A stretch of DNA of 7,897 nt from Polaromonas sp. GTDB taxonomy: Bacteria > Pseudomonadota > Gammaproteobacteria > Burkholderiales > Burkholderiaceae_C. The stretch spans positions 1 to 7,897 of the forward strand of contig JACMQR010000053.1 in assembly GCA_014376885.1 (NCBI GenBank). Direction: 5' to 3'. The position numbers and the translations under genes are program-made. Shown one piece after another: positions 1-6,212 of the stretch (position 1 is its first letter; each line of letters begins with the position of its first letter). Below the pieces are notes generated by a model, which saw only the letters and a list, made by a program, of their open reading frames with translations, was not told the origin of the DNA and did no database searches.

Positions 1-386
1 AGGTCAGCCGCGCCGAGCGCCATGCCGGCCAGCGCAAACCAGCTGCGTTCCTCGACCTCCACGTGCTGGTGGACCTTGTCATGCAAGGCCTGGGCGCCCA
101 GCCGCCAGGCCGGCGACCTGGGGTCGGCCAGCTCGAGCACCGCCATCAGCCGGTCCAACTGGTGATGCTCGGCCATGCCCTCGTGCGAGAGCTGCGGCAG
201 CTGGCAGCAGGCGCTCAGCGGCAGATAAAAGTAGCGCTCCTCGGCGGCCGCATGGGCGGCCAGTTCGCGCTTGAGGCTGCTGAAAATCGCCCGCCTTTCC
301 CGCGTGTCGCCCTGGGTCTGGACCAGCCGGTCCACCAGCGCGCGCTGAGTCACATGGCTGATGCGCAGCGCTTCAAGAATATTCAT
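1..386 (-). CDS. Hemerythrin/HHE cation-binding domain protein (3' end outside window)
   Basis: Read on the minus strand from the ATG at 386-384, an open frame of 128 codons begins MNILEALRISH and runs off the left edge without a stop. Histidines and acidic residues fall where a four-helix HHE/hemerythrin bundle needs them: H11, H45 with E49/E50, H74/H75, and H102/H106/H108 followed by E112/E113. This family binds a di-iron (or other metal) centre and is linked to O2, NO or iron sensing and repair; the exact role of this member is unknown. It is probably a soluble cytoplasmic protein, since no signal peptide or membrane helix is visible. An AAGG lies only 3 nt before the ATG, so the ribosome site is poorly spaced. 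The gene is divergent from the NDUFA9-like gene and shares a 130-bp intergenic region with it. The family call is solid; physiological function is not established. Confidence 0.85.
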   Translation of the reverse strand, partial: MNILEALRISHVTQRALVDRLVQTQGDTRERRAIFSSLKRELAAHAAAEERYFYLPLSACCQLPQLSHEGMAEHHQLDRLMAVLELADPRSPAWRLGAQALHDKVHQHVEVEERSWFALAGMALGAAD

Positions 387-478
387 GCACCTTATTATTC
401 AAACGCGGCGCGCCCCGGCCTGTAGGCCGAGGGCGGAACATGGCCGCTGCCGGCGCCACAGCCTTAAAAAAAGCAATT

Positions 479-494
479 CAGGGGAAAACCCCTG
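479..494. other. Perfect 16-bp inverted repeat in the divergent intergenic region
   Basis: CAGGGGAAAACCCCTG forms a 6-bp G/C-rich stem with an AAAA loop, 22 nt upstream of the ATG at 517. A run of seven A's lies just to its left (466-472). Read on the minus strand it is a stem followed at a distance by a T-run, but that would sit upstream of the hemerythrin gene, and the 6-nt gap is too long for a standard intrinsic terminator. It could be an operator or a 5'-UTR hairpin affecting translation of the plus-strand gene. No regulator can be assigned. Confidence 0.4.
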
Positions 495-516
495 CAAACG
501 CGCTAAATTAGAGCTC

Positions 517-1467
517 ATGAAAAAAGTTCTGATCTTTGGCGGCACCGGCTTTGTCGGCACCCAGGTGTGCGAAAAACTCAACCAGCTGCCCTGCCGGGTG
601 ACCGTGGCCACGCGCCGCCGGGACAGTGCGCGCCACCTGCAGCTGCTGCCGCTGGTCGATGTGATCGAGACCGACCTGCACGACAGCGCCGCGCTGGCCG
701 CGCTGGTCGCCGGGCATGACGCGGTGGTCAACCTGATCGCCATCCTGCATGGCTCCGAAGCGGCCTTTCAAAAAGTGCATGTCCAGTGGCCCTTGAGCCT
801 GGCGCGCGCCTGCAAGGCCGCTGGCGTGCGCCGGCTGGTGCATGTCAGCGCGCTGGGCGCTTCGCTGGATTCGGCCTCGATGTACCAGCGCAGCAAGGCG
901 CGCGGCGAAGCGGCGCTGCTCGGCGCGGGGCTGGACGTGACGGCGCTGCGCCCGAGCGTGATTTTTGGCGCCGGCGACAAGTTCCTCAACACCTTTGCCA
1001 AGTTGCAGCAGGTGTTTCCGGTGATTCCGCTGGCCGGCAGCCAGGCGCGCTTTCAGCCGGTGTGGGTCGGTGACGTGGCCAGCGCGCTGGTGCGCTGCCT
1101 GCAGGACAGCGCCACCATCGGCCAGGTGTACGAAGCCTGCGGCCCCGACGTGTTCACGCTCAAGCAGCTGGTTCAGCTGGCCGGCCGCTATGCCGGCATC
1201 GGCCAGGGCCGGCCGGTCATCGGCCTGCCCGACGCGCTGGCGCGGGTGCAGGCGTCTTTCATGGAACTGGCGCCGGGCGAGCCGATTCTCAGCCGCGACA
1301 ACCTCGACGCCATGAAAACCGACAACATCGCCAGCGGCCAGCTGCCCGGCCTGGAGGCGCTGGGCATCGCGCCGGCGTCGCTCGAAGCCATCGGCCCGAC
1401 CTACCTGGGCGCGCGCGGCCTGCGCAGCGGCCTGATGGCCAAGCGCAAGACATCCGGCCGGTTTTAA
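517..1467 (+). CDS. NAD(P)-binding epimerase/reductase-like protein, complex I NDUFA9 subunit family
   Basis: The 316-residue product starts MKKVLIFGGTGFVG; the GGTGFVG at residues 8-14 is the dinucleotide-binding loop of an atypical short-chain dehydrogenase/Rossmann fold. VHVSALGA (108-115) ends the strand carrying the usual catalytic Ser (S111), and Y123-x3-K127 fits the YxxxK pair. The C-terminal third (FQPVWVGDVASALVRCL, 179-195) is typical of NDUFA9-like proteins related to the accessory subunit of mitochondrial complex I. In bacteria these are usually encoded away from the nuo operon and their substrate is unknown. The frame stays open back to an ATG at 361, but the start at 517 is chosen because the Rossmann strand begins right after it and the 52 upstream residues look non-coding. 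The ribosome site (AGAG) is weak. It heads a probable operon with the GST gene, 19 bp downstream. The family is clear; biochemical function is uncertain. Confidence 0.9.
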   Translation: MKKVLIFGGTGFVGTQVCEKLNQLPCRVTVATRRRDSARHLQLLPLVDVIETDLHDSAALAALVAGHDAVVNLIAILHGSEAAFQKVHVQWPLSLARACKAAGVRRLVHVSALGASLDSASMYQRSKARGEAALLGAGLDVTALRPSVIFGAGDKFLNTFAKLQQVFPVIPLAGSQARFQPVWVGDVASALVRCLQDSATIGQVYEACGPDVFTLKQLVQLAGRYAGIGQGRPVIGLPDALARVQASFMELAPGEPILSRDNLDAMKTDNIASGQLPGLEALGIAPASLEAIGPTYLGARGLRSGLMAKRKTSGRF

Positions 1468-1486
1468 GACCTGACGGGAAACTTCC

Positions 1487-2173
1487 ATGCTCAAGCTCTA
1501 CATTGGCAACAAAAACTATTCCTCCTGGTCGATGCGGCCGTGGGTGCTGCTCAGGCAGGCCGGCATCGCCTTTGAGGAAATCGTCGTCCGTTTCGATTCA
1601 TTTGACGAAGGCTCCGACTTCAGGAAGCTGATCAGCGCTGTCAACCCGGTCGGCAAGGTGCCGGTGCTCGACGACGACGGCTTCAAAGTCTGGGACTCGC
1701 TGGCGATTGCCGAATACCTGGCCGAGCGCTTTCCGGAAAAAAATTTCTGGCCACATGGCATTCGTGAAAGAGCCCGGGCGCGCAGCGTCTGCGCCGAGAT
1801 GCACAGCGGCTTTGCTGCGCTGCGCAGTGCCTGCCCGATGAACATCGAGGCCAGCCTGCCGCACATCGGCCAGCTGGCCTGGCGCGACAAGCCGGCCGTG
1901 CGCGCCGACGTGGCGCGGCTGGTCGGCATGTGGCGCGAGCTGCTGGCCGCGCACGCGGGGCCGATGCTGATGGGCGAGTTCAGCATTGCCGATGCGTTTT
2001 TCGCCCCGGTGTGCATGCGGCTCAAGGGCTATGGCCTGCCGGTGCCCGGCGACATTGCGGCCTACATCGACCGCGTGTGCGCCCTGCCCGGCGTCACGGC
2101 CTGGACCGACGGCGCGCTGGCGGAAAACGACTTTCGCGAATTCGAAGAGCCCCACCGGCTCCGGCCCGCCTAA
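1487..2173 (+). CDS. Glutathione S-transferase family protein
   Basis: This 228-residue protein has the two-domain cytosolic GST layout and a usual length. The N-terminal thioredoxin-like domain (about 1-83) opens MLKLYIGNKNYSSWSMRPW, the signature of a bacterial GST subgroup in which a Ser in the NYSSWS stretch (residues 10-15) is expected to activate glutathione. The glutathione-site cis-proline lies in GKVPVL (56-61, P59), and D70-S71 matches the conserved acidic-Ser pair that holds the gamma-glutamyl group. The all-helical C-terminal domain contains the N-capping box FSIADAFF (165-172). Its likely role is glutathione conjugation or reduction of electrophiles in the cytoplasm; the natural substrate cannot be read from sequence. 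GGGAAA a few bases before the ATG may serve as ribosome site. It lies between the NDUFA9-like gene and cca with short gaps, so co-transcription is likely. Confidence 0.94.
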   Translation: MLKLYIGNKNYSSWSMRPWVLLRQAGIAFEEIVVRFDSFDEGSDFRKLISAVNPVGKVPVLDDDGFKVWDSLAIAEYLAERFPEKNFWPHGIRERARARSVCAEMHSGFAALRSACPMNIEASLPHIGQLAWRDKPAVRADVARLVGMWRELLAAHAGPMLMGEFSIADAFFAPVCMRLKGYGLPVPGDIAAYIDRVCALPGVTAWTDGALAENDFREFEEPHRLRPA

Positions 2174-2187
2174 AGCGGCGCGCCGCT
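2174..2187. other. 14-bp perfect palindrome between the GST stop and cca start
   Basis: AGCGGCGCGCCGCT begins one base after the GST stop codon (TAA, 2171-2173) and ends 11 bp before the cca ATG. In RNA it could fold as a 5-bp stem with a 4-nt loop just upstream of cca. No T-run follows, so it is not an intrinsic terminator. In such G/C-rich DNA a chance origin is quite possible. Confidence 0.3.
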
Positions 2188-2198
2188 AAACTGCCGGC

Positions 2199-3482
2199 AT
2201 GAACATCTACATGGTCGGCGGCGCGGTGCGCGACGCCCTGCTGGGCCTGGCGGTGACGGACCGCGACTGGGTGGTGGTGGGCGCCACGCCCGAAGCGCTG
2301 ACCGCGCAGGGATTCGTGCCGGTCGGCAAGGATTTCCCGGTCTTTTTGCATCCGGACACCCACGAGGAATACGCCCTGGCGCGCACCGAACGCAGCACCG
2401 CCCGCGGCTACCGGGGCTTTGCGGTGCAGGCCACGCCCGACGTGACGCTCGAGCAAGACTTGGCGCGCCGCGACCTGACTATTAATTCAATAGCTGCTCC
2501 GGCCGGCGCGACAAGCACAAAAGACAGTTTTGAGCCGGATTTCGAGGCGCTGGTCGATCCCTACGGCGGCCAGCGGGACCTGCAGGCCCGGGTGCTGCGC
2601 CATGTCACCGACGCCTTTCGCGAAGACCCGGTGCGCATCTTGCGGCTGGCCCGGTTCGCCGCGCGCTTTGCCGATTTCTCGGTGGCGCCGGAAACGATGG
2701 CGTTGATGCGCAGCATGGTGCAGGACGGCGAGGTCGACGCCCTGGTGCCCGAGCGCGTCTGGCAGGAGCTGGCGCGCGGCCTGATGGAATCCAAGCCGTC
2801 GCGCATGTTGGAAGTGCTGCGCGAGTGCGGCGCGCTGCAAAAGCTGCTGCCCGAGGTCGACCGGCTGTGGGGCGTGCCGCAGCGCGCCGAATACCACCCG
2901 GAAATCGACACCGGTCGCCATCTGCTGCTGGTGCTGGACATGGCCGCGCAGCTCGGCGCGCCGCTGCCGGTGCGCTTTGCCTGTCTGGGCCACGACCTCG
3001 GCAAAGGCACAACGCCGGCTGATTTGCTGCCGCGCCATCTTGGCCACGAGGAGCGCAGCGCGAAACTGCTCAAGGGCCTGTGCCAGCGCCTGCGCGTGCC
3101 GCTCGAGTGCCGCGAGATCGCCGATGTGGTGGCGCGCGAGCACGGCAACATCCACCGCAGCGGCGACTTCAGCCCGCCAGCGGTGGTGCGCCTGCTCGAG
3201 CGCTGCGACGCCTTTCGCAAGCCGCAGCGGTTTGCGGGCATCTTGCTGGCCTGCGAATGCGATGCCCGGGGCCGCCTGGGGCTTGAAAACCAGCCCTATC
3301 CGCAGCGCCCCCGGCTGCTTGAGGCGCTGTCGGCCAGCCAGGCCGTGGCCACCGATGCGGTGGCAGCCCAGGCCATGGCCGCCGGCCAGAGCGGGGCCGA
3401 CATTGGCGAATCGATTCACCTGGCGCGGGTGGCCGCTGTCGGACGAACCGCGGCCTTTGCAGCGCCGTCCGCGCCGCAGTGA
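2199..3482 (+). CDS. cca: Multifunctional CCA tRNA nucleotidyltransferase / HD phosphohydrolase
   Basis: This enzyme adds or repairs the 3'-CCA of tRNAs from CTP and ATP without a nucleic-acid template. The product is 427 residues, slightly longer than the roughly 412 of the E. coli enzyme. The N-terminal head starts [16 protein letters not shown] (GGAVRD 7-12), followed by the metal-binding pair D21/D23 in [18 protein letters not shown] (90-99) and the neck segment [15 protein letters not shown] (142-156), which helps recognise the incoming base, follow. The C-terminal HD domain contains [11 protein letters not shown] (231-241) and HDLGKG (H265/D266); in the E. coli type it gives 2',3'-cyclic phosphodiesterase, 2'-nucleotidase and phosphatase activities. 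The ATG matches the family N-terminus; no strong ribosome site is seen. It ends the plus-strand operon. Residues about 100-117 form a longer linker than in E. coli, encoded by unusually AT-rich codons. Confidence 0.98.
   Translation: MNIYMVGGAVRDALLGLAVTDRDWVVVGATPEALTAQGFVPVGKDFPVFLHPDTHEEYALARTERSTARGYRGFAVQATPDVTLEQDLARRDLTINSIAAPAGATSTKDSFEPDFEALVDPYGGQRDLQARVLRHVTDAFREDPVRILRLARFAARFADFSVAPETMALMRSMVQDGEVDALVPERVWQELARGLMESKPSRMLEVLRECGALQKLLPEVDRLWGVPQRAEYHPEIDTGRHLLLVLDMAAQLGAPLPVRFACLGHDLGKGTTPADLLPRHLGHEERSAKLLKGLCQRLRVPLECREIADVVAREHGNIHRSGDFSPPAVVRLLERCDAFRKPQRFAGILLACECDARGRLGLENQPYPQRPRLLEALSASQAVATDAVAAQAMAAGQSGADIGESIHLARVAAVGRTAAFAAPSAPQ
2480..2540 (+). repeat. AT-rich in-frame segment inside cca, possible relic of a dispersed repeat
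   Basis: Within a gene that otherwise favours G/C-ending codons, this stretch uses ATT, AAT, TCA, ATA, GCT, ACA, AAA, AGT and TTT. It encodes the linker between the conserved [10 protein letters not shown] and the VDPYGG motif, about 12 residues longer than in E. coli Cca. The words ATAGCTGCT and, further on, ACAAGC resemble, from memory, an ATAGCTGCT...AAGCGCTA short dispersed repeat seen in Comamonadaceae genomes. That link is not checked here, and the segment may simply be a variable linker. Confidence 0.35.
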
Positions 3483-3486
3483 GGGC

Positions 3487-3990
3487 TCAGGACACGATGT
3501 AAGCGGCCGCCCCGGTGGAAAACAGCGTGCCGTCGGCGCCTAAAAACTCCATCCGGGTGCTGGCCACCCGGGAGCCAAGCCTGAGCACCTGGGCGCGCAG
3601 CTCGAAGTGGCTGCTGATGCCCGGGCGCAGGTAGTCCACCCGCAGGTCGATGGTGCCCAGCTTGTGAAAGCGCTGCAGGCGCTGCGCCGGGGTTTCGCCC
3701 ATGTGCCGCGCGCCGATGGCCGCCATCACCGCCAGGCCGCCCACCGCGTCCAGGCCGGCGCTGATGACGCCGCCGTGCAGGCGGTTGTAGGCCGGGTGGC
3801 CGACCAGCGCCGGGCGCATGTCGATGCGGGCGCTGACCCGGTCGGCCCCGAGCGCGGTGACCTTCAGGCCGAGCAGCTGGTTGAAGACGATGTTTTCCTC
3901 AAAAATCGCCTTCAGGCCGGTGATGAATTCTTCTTCGAACCCGGCGGCCGGGAATGCAGGATGAGCGTGGGACTGGGTCATGCCGTGCAT
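3487..3990 (-). CDS. YigI-like hot-dog fold acyl-CoA thioesterase (PaaI/4HBT superfamily)
   Basis: The 167-residue protein has a single hot-dog domain. NRLHGGVISAGLDAVGG (69-85) is the central-helix signature, with H72-G73-G74 and the acidic D81 placed as in PaaI-type thioesterases. LGTIDLRVDYLRPG (111-124) closely matches the corresponding block of E. coli YigI, a thioesterase acting on medium- and long-chain acyl-CoA. By family it hydrolyses acyl-CoA to free acid and CoA in the cytoplasm, as a homo-oligomer; chain-length preference here is unknown. Two close starts exist (M1 at 3990, M4 at 3981), neither with a clear ribosome site; the longer one is given. It lies 60 bp downstream of the phasin gene on the same strand and may share its transcript. 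Its stop is 4 bp from the convergent cca stop. Confidence 0.9.
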   Translation of the reverse strand: MHGMTQSHAHPAFPAAGFEEEFITGLKAIFEENIVFNQLLGLKVTALGADRVSARIDMRPALVGHPAYNRLHGGVISAGLDAVGGLAVMAAIGARHMGETPAQRLQRFHKLGTIDLRVDYLRPGISSHFELRAQVLRLGSRVASTRMEFLGADGTLFSTGAAAYIVS

Positions 3991-4021
3991 TGTCGGGCAG
4001 CGGCAGCCCGGCCTTGGCGCA

Positions 4022-4036
4022 GCGCCCGCCGGGCGC
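4022..4036 (-). other. G/C hairpin between phasin stop and thioesterase start
   Basis: GCGCCC-GCC-GGGCGC is a perfect 6-bp stem with a 3-nt loop, 14 bp beyond the phasin stop codon and 31 bp before the thioesterase ATG at 3990. No T-run follows on the minus strand, so it does not qualify as an intrinsic terminator. It could stabilise the 3' end of a phasin transcript or reduce read-through into the thioesterase gene, as often occurs between a highly expressed gene and a weaker downstream one. The function is inferred only. Confidence 0.3.
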
Positions 4037-4050
4037 CGCGACGGGACGGT

Positions 4051-4575
4051 TTACTCGGCCTTCGGGCTGGCCGAGGTCAGCGAGGTCATGTTCGACTCGA
4101 CCGCCTCCAGGGCCTGCTTGGCCGATTTCTGGGCCGACTCGACGGCCGTGGCGCCGGCATCGATCGCCGACTTGATGACGGCCACGGCGGCTTCGGAGCC
4201 GGCCGGCGCATTTTTCAGCGAATTTTCCAGCAGCGCCGTCACCGATTTTTGCGATTGCGCGCGGGTCGACTCGAACACTTCTGAAAAGTCGGCGCGGCTG
4301 CCCGAAACGATGTCCAGAAGGTGGCGGCTGTAGGAGGCGGCCTTGTCGGACAGGGGCTGGAGCAGGCCGGACTGAAAGGCCAGCAGCGCCTGGACATCCT
4401 TGATGTCGCCCAGCGTCTGCAGGTGGGCCAGCGACTCGCCCAGCAGCGCCCGGGAGGCGGCCATGTTCAGCTCGACCAGCTTTTCAAAGCTGGAAAACGC
4501 TTTTTCCGACAGCCCTGCCAGGGCCTGGACATGGGTTTTCTGGGTGGCGATCAGCGGGTCGTTGGTGAAGTTCAT
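4051..4575 (-). CDS. Phasin family protein (PHA granule-associated)
   Basis: Phasins coat polyhydroxyalkanoate granules and control their size and number. The 174-residue product is of usual length, lacks Cys and Trp, is rich in Ala, Ser, Leu, Lys and Glu, and is predicted to be almost all helix. Recognisable parts are an N-terminal amphipathic stretch (FSSFEKLVELNMAASRALLGESL, about 27-49), the central HLQTLGDIKDVQALLAFQSGLLQPLSDKAASYSRHLLDI (51-89), and an Ala/Ser/Lys-rich tail (about 123-174). No signal peptide is present. The frame extends upstream to 4620, but the ATG at 4575 is preferred because GGAG lies 6 nt before it and the upstream extension would begin close to the predicted transcription start. 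It is preceded by a good promoter and a PhaR-like palindrome, and followed by a thioesterase gene. It is probably PhaP-type, but other phasin paralogues cannot be excluded, so no symbol is given. Confidence 0.92.
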   Translation of the reverse strand: MNFTNDPLIATQKTHVQALAGLSEKAFSSFEKLVELNMAASRALLGESLAHLQTLGDIKDVQALLAFQSGLLQPLSDKAASYSRHLLDIVSGSRADFSEVFESTRAQSQKSVTALLENSLKNAPAGSEAAVAVIKSAIDAGATAVESAQKSAKQALEAVESNMTSLTSASPKAE

Positions 4576-4581
4576 GGTTGG

Positions 4582-4585
4582 CTCC
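4582..4585 (-). promoter_or_regulatory. Ribosome binding site of the phasin gene
   Basis: GGAG on the minus strand sits 6 nt before the ATG at 4575. It is the clearest Shine-Dalgarno in the window and decides the phasin start against the upstream in-frame ATG at 4620. Confidence 0.7.
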
Positions 4586-4604
4586 GGTGGGTTGAGGTAA
4601 AAAA

Positions 4605-4619
4605 TGGTGCAGTGCAGCA
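4605..4619. promoter_or_regulatory. Candidate PhaR operator: TGC-rich near-palindrome upstream of phasin
   Basis: TGGTGCA-G-TGCAGCA is a 15-bp inverted repeat with one mismatched pair (third base) and a single central base. It begins immediately downstream of the predicted -10 box and covers the expected transcription start of the phasin gene, a classic repressor position. PhaR, the PHA-responsive repressor of phasin genes in PHA-producing proteobacteria, is known to bind TGC-rich dyads of this kind. The palindrome is seen directly; assignment to PhaR is inference from the motif and the adjacent gene. A longer dyad, AAATGGTG (4602-4609) / CACCATTT (4624-4631), overlaps it. Confidence 0.5.
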
Positions 4620-4648
4620 ATTACACCATTTCAGCGCCCCGGTTGCAA
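4620..4648 (-). promoter_or_regulatory. Sigma70-like promoter for the phasin gene
   Basis: On the minus strand TTGCAA (4648-4643, 4 of 6 to the -35 consensus) and TGTAAT (4625-4620, 5 of 6 to the -10 consensus) are separated by exactly 17 bp. The predicted start at about 4613 gives a leader of roughly 38 nt that contains the GGAG ribosome site. This is the best promoter match seen in the window. Confidence 0.55.
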
Positions 4649-4725
4649 GCGCTGGCGCGGTTTTCCTTGGCTCCCGGGCGAAACCCTGGCCGGCCGGCGG
4701 CGCAGCAGGGCGATATAGTGGCCCG

Positions 4726-4797
4726 ATGCGCCGTCGCCAAATCTTGCCGTTTCCTTCACCGACCAGCCGCCCACGCTGCCGGGCCGCCCGGGCATGA
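4726..4797 (+). other. Possible 23-codon leader ORF overlapping the cls start
   Basis: An ATG at 4726 opens a short frame starting MRRRQILPF and rich in Arg and Pro. It ends in a TGA that overlaps the cls ATG as ATGA (4794-4797). The cls start has no visible Shine-Dalgarno, so coupling through this overlap is conceivable. A TATAGT at 4714-4719 lies 6 nt before the leader ATG and could act as a -10 box, giving a leaderless start, but there is no matching -35. The ORF is short and may be chance. Confidence 0.2.
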
Positions 4798-6212
4798 CCC
4801 AGCAGCTGGTCGACTTCATCGGCCACTGGGGGCTGACGGTGCACGGCCTGGTCACCCTGAGCGGCCTGCTGGTGTATGCGGTCGCTTCGCACGCCCGGCG
4901 CCAGCGCCGGCACCCGTCGGCGGCCATTGCCTGGGTGGTGTCGCTGGCGCTGATGCCCTACCTGGCGCTGCCGCTGTACCTGCTGTTTGGCAGCCGCAAG
5001 GTGGCGCGCGGCCCGGCGCCGCCCGCCCGGCTCGCGCTGTCGCCGGACCGGGCCGGTGCGCCGGCGCACCGCTTCGAGCAGCTGGCCGGCGCCATGGGCC
5101 TGGCGCCGGCGGCCAGCTACCGGCAGCTGGCGATTCACCAGGACGGGCACGAGGCCCTGCTGGCGCTGCAGCGAATCATTCTGGGCGCCAGCCGAACGCT
5201 GGACATCTGCACATTTCTGCTGGGCCGCGATGCAGTCGGCCGGGACCTCACGGCGCTGCTGATGCGCAAGGCGCGCCAGGGCGTGCAGGTGCGGCTGATG
5301 ATCGATGGCATCGGCCTGTACATGGGCGGGCATCCCCGGCTCCAGCCGCTGACCGAGGCCGGCGTGCGGGTGGCGCTGTTCGTGTCGCCGTTTCGCTCGC
5401 CGCTGCCGGGCCGCACCAACCTGCGCAACCACCGCAAGATGGTCATTGCCGACGGCCAGCGCATGTGGTCGGGCGGGCGCAACCTGGCCGCCGAGTACTT
5501 CACCGGCGATGCCGCCAGCCAGCCACCCAAAAAGCCCTGGGTCGACCTGAGCTTTGACTTTTGCGGCGACCTGGCCCGGCAGGCCCAGCAGCGCTTTGAC
5601 CAGGACTGGGCGTTTGCCACCCAGACCAAGCCCGGTCCGGCGCAGCGGCTTGATTTTGAGGCGCCCCACCCGGAGGCGGCCCGGGCGCAGCTGATTGCCA
5701 GCGGGCCCGACCAGGCCGAGGACACGCTGTACTCGCTGCTGGTGGCCAGCTGCTTCACCGCGCGCACCCGCATCCTGATCGTCACGCCGTATTTCGTGCC
5801 CGACGCGACGCTCCTGATGGCGCTCACCCTGGCCGCGCGGCGCGGCGTGGCCGTCGACCTGGTGCTGCCGCGCCGGTCCAACCACCGGCTGGCCGACATG
5901 GCCCGGCCGGCGGCCATGCGCGAGCTGGCGGCGGCCGGTGCGCGCATCTGGCTGGCCGGCGGCATGGTGCATGCCAAGGCAGTGGTGATTGACAGCGACC
6001 TGGCCCTGTCCGGGTCGGCCAACCTGGACGAGCGCAGCCTGTTCCTGAACTACGAGCTGGTGGTGGCCTTTTTCGAGCCGGCCGATGTGCAGCGCTTTGC
6101 GCACTGGATCGACGGCCAGCGCGCGGCCGCGGTCCTGTACCGGGCGCATACCCCCAGTGCGCTGCGCCAGTTTTCCGAGGGCCTGATCCGCTGGCTGGCG
6201 TTTCAGCTCTGA
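4794..6212 (+). CDS. cls: Cardiolipin synthase, ClsA-like (phospholipase D superfamily)
   Basis: The 472-residue membrane enzyme condenses two phosphatidylglycerols to cardiolipin and glycerol at the inner membrane. Two N-terminal membrane helices (about 14-33 and 43-66) are followed by the cytoplasmic catalytic part with two HxKx4D motifs: NHRKMVIAD (H213, K215, D220) with SGGRN (226-230), and VHAKAVVID (H393, K395, D400) with SGSANLDERS (406-415). The block TPYFVPDATLLMALTLAARRGV (331-352) matches ClsA. Length and two-helix architecture fit ClsA (about 486 residues in E. coli) better than ClsB or ClsC, though the family also holds other phosphatidyltransferases. The ATG at 4794 is the only standard start in frame back to a stop at 4716; no ribosome site precedes it. 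It is divergent from phasin. No T-rich terminator follows its stop. Confidence 0.93.
   Translation: MTQQLVDFIGHWGLTVHGLVTLSGLLVYAVASHARRQRRHPSAAIAWVVSLALMPYLALPLYLLFGSRKVARGPAPPARLALSPDRAGAPAHRFEQLAGAMGLAPAASYRQLAIHQDGHEALLALQRIILGASRTLDICTFLLGRDAVGRDLTALLMRKARQGVQVRLMIDGIGLYMGGHPRLQPLTEAGVRVALFVSPFRSPLPGRTNLRNHRKMVIADGQRMWSGGRNLAAEYFTGDAASQPPKKPWVDLSFDFCGDLARQAQQRFDQDWAFATQTKPGPAQRLDFEAPHPEAARAQLIASGPDQAEDTLYSLLVASCFTARTRILIVTPYFVPDATLLMALTLAARRGVAVDLVLPRRSNHRLADMARPAAMRELAAAGARIWLAGGMVHAKAVVIDSDLALSGSANLDERSLFLNYELVVAFFEPADVQRFAHWIDGQRAAAVLYRAHTPSALRQFSEGLIRWLAFQL

Noticed and set aside
361..516. Upstream extension of the NDUFA9-like protein to an ATG at 361
   Set aside because: The 52 extra residues overlap the start of the divergent hemerythrin gene and precede a Rossmann fold that begins right at the second methionine.
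508..1494. 328-codon minus-strand frame opposite the NDUFA9-like gene
   Set aside because: Composition is Gln/Ala/His/Arg-rich with no domain; shadow of the real plus-strand gene.
2487..3419. 310-codon minus-strand frame opposite cca
   Set aside because: Same biased composition, fully inside cca, whose motifs are unambiguous.
3553..3571. CCGGGTG/CACCCGG hairpin about 70 bp beyond the cca stop, considered as its terminator
   Set aside because: No T-run follows on the plus strand, and the bases encode part of the thioesterase (VASTRM), so a chance origin is likely.
3607..4284. 225-codon plus-strand frame across the thioesterase and phasin genes
   Set aside because: Spans two convincing minus-strand genes and their spacer; sequence has no family features.
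4576..4620. Longer phasin start at 4620
   Set aside because: No ribosome site in front of it, it lies upstream of the predicted transcription start, and GGAG is correctly placed for the ATG at 4575.
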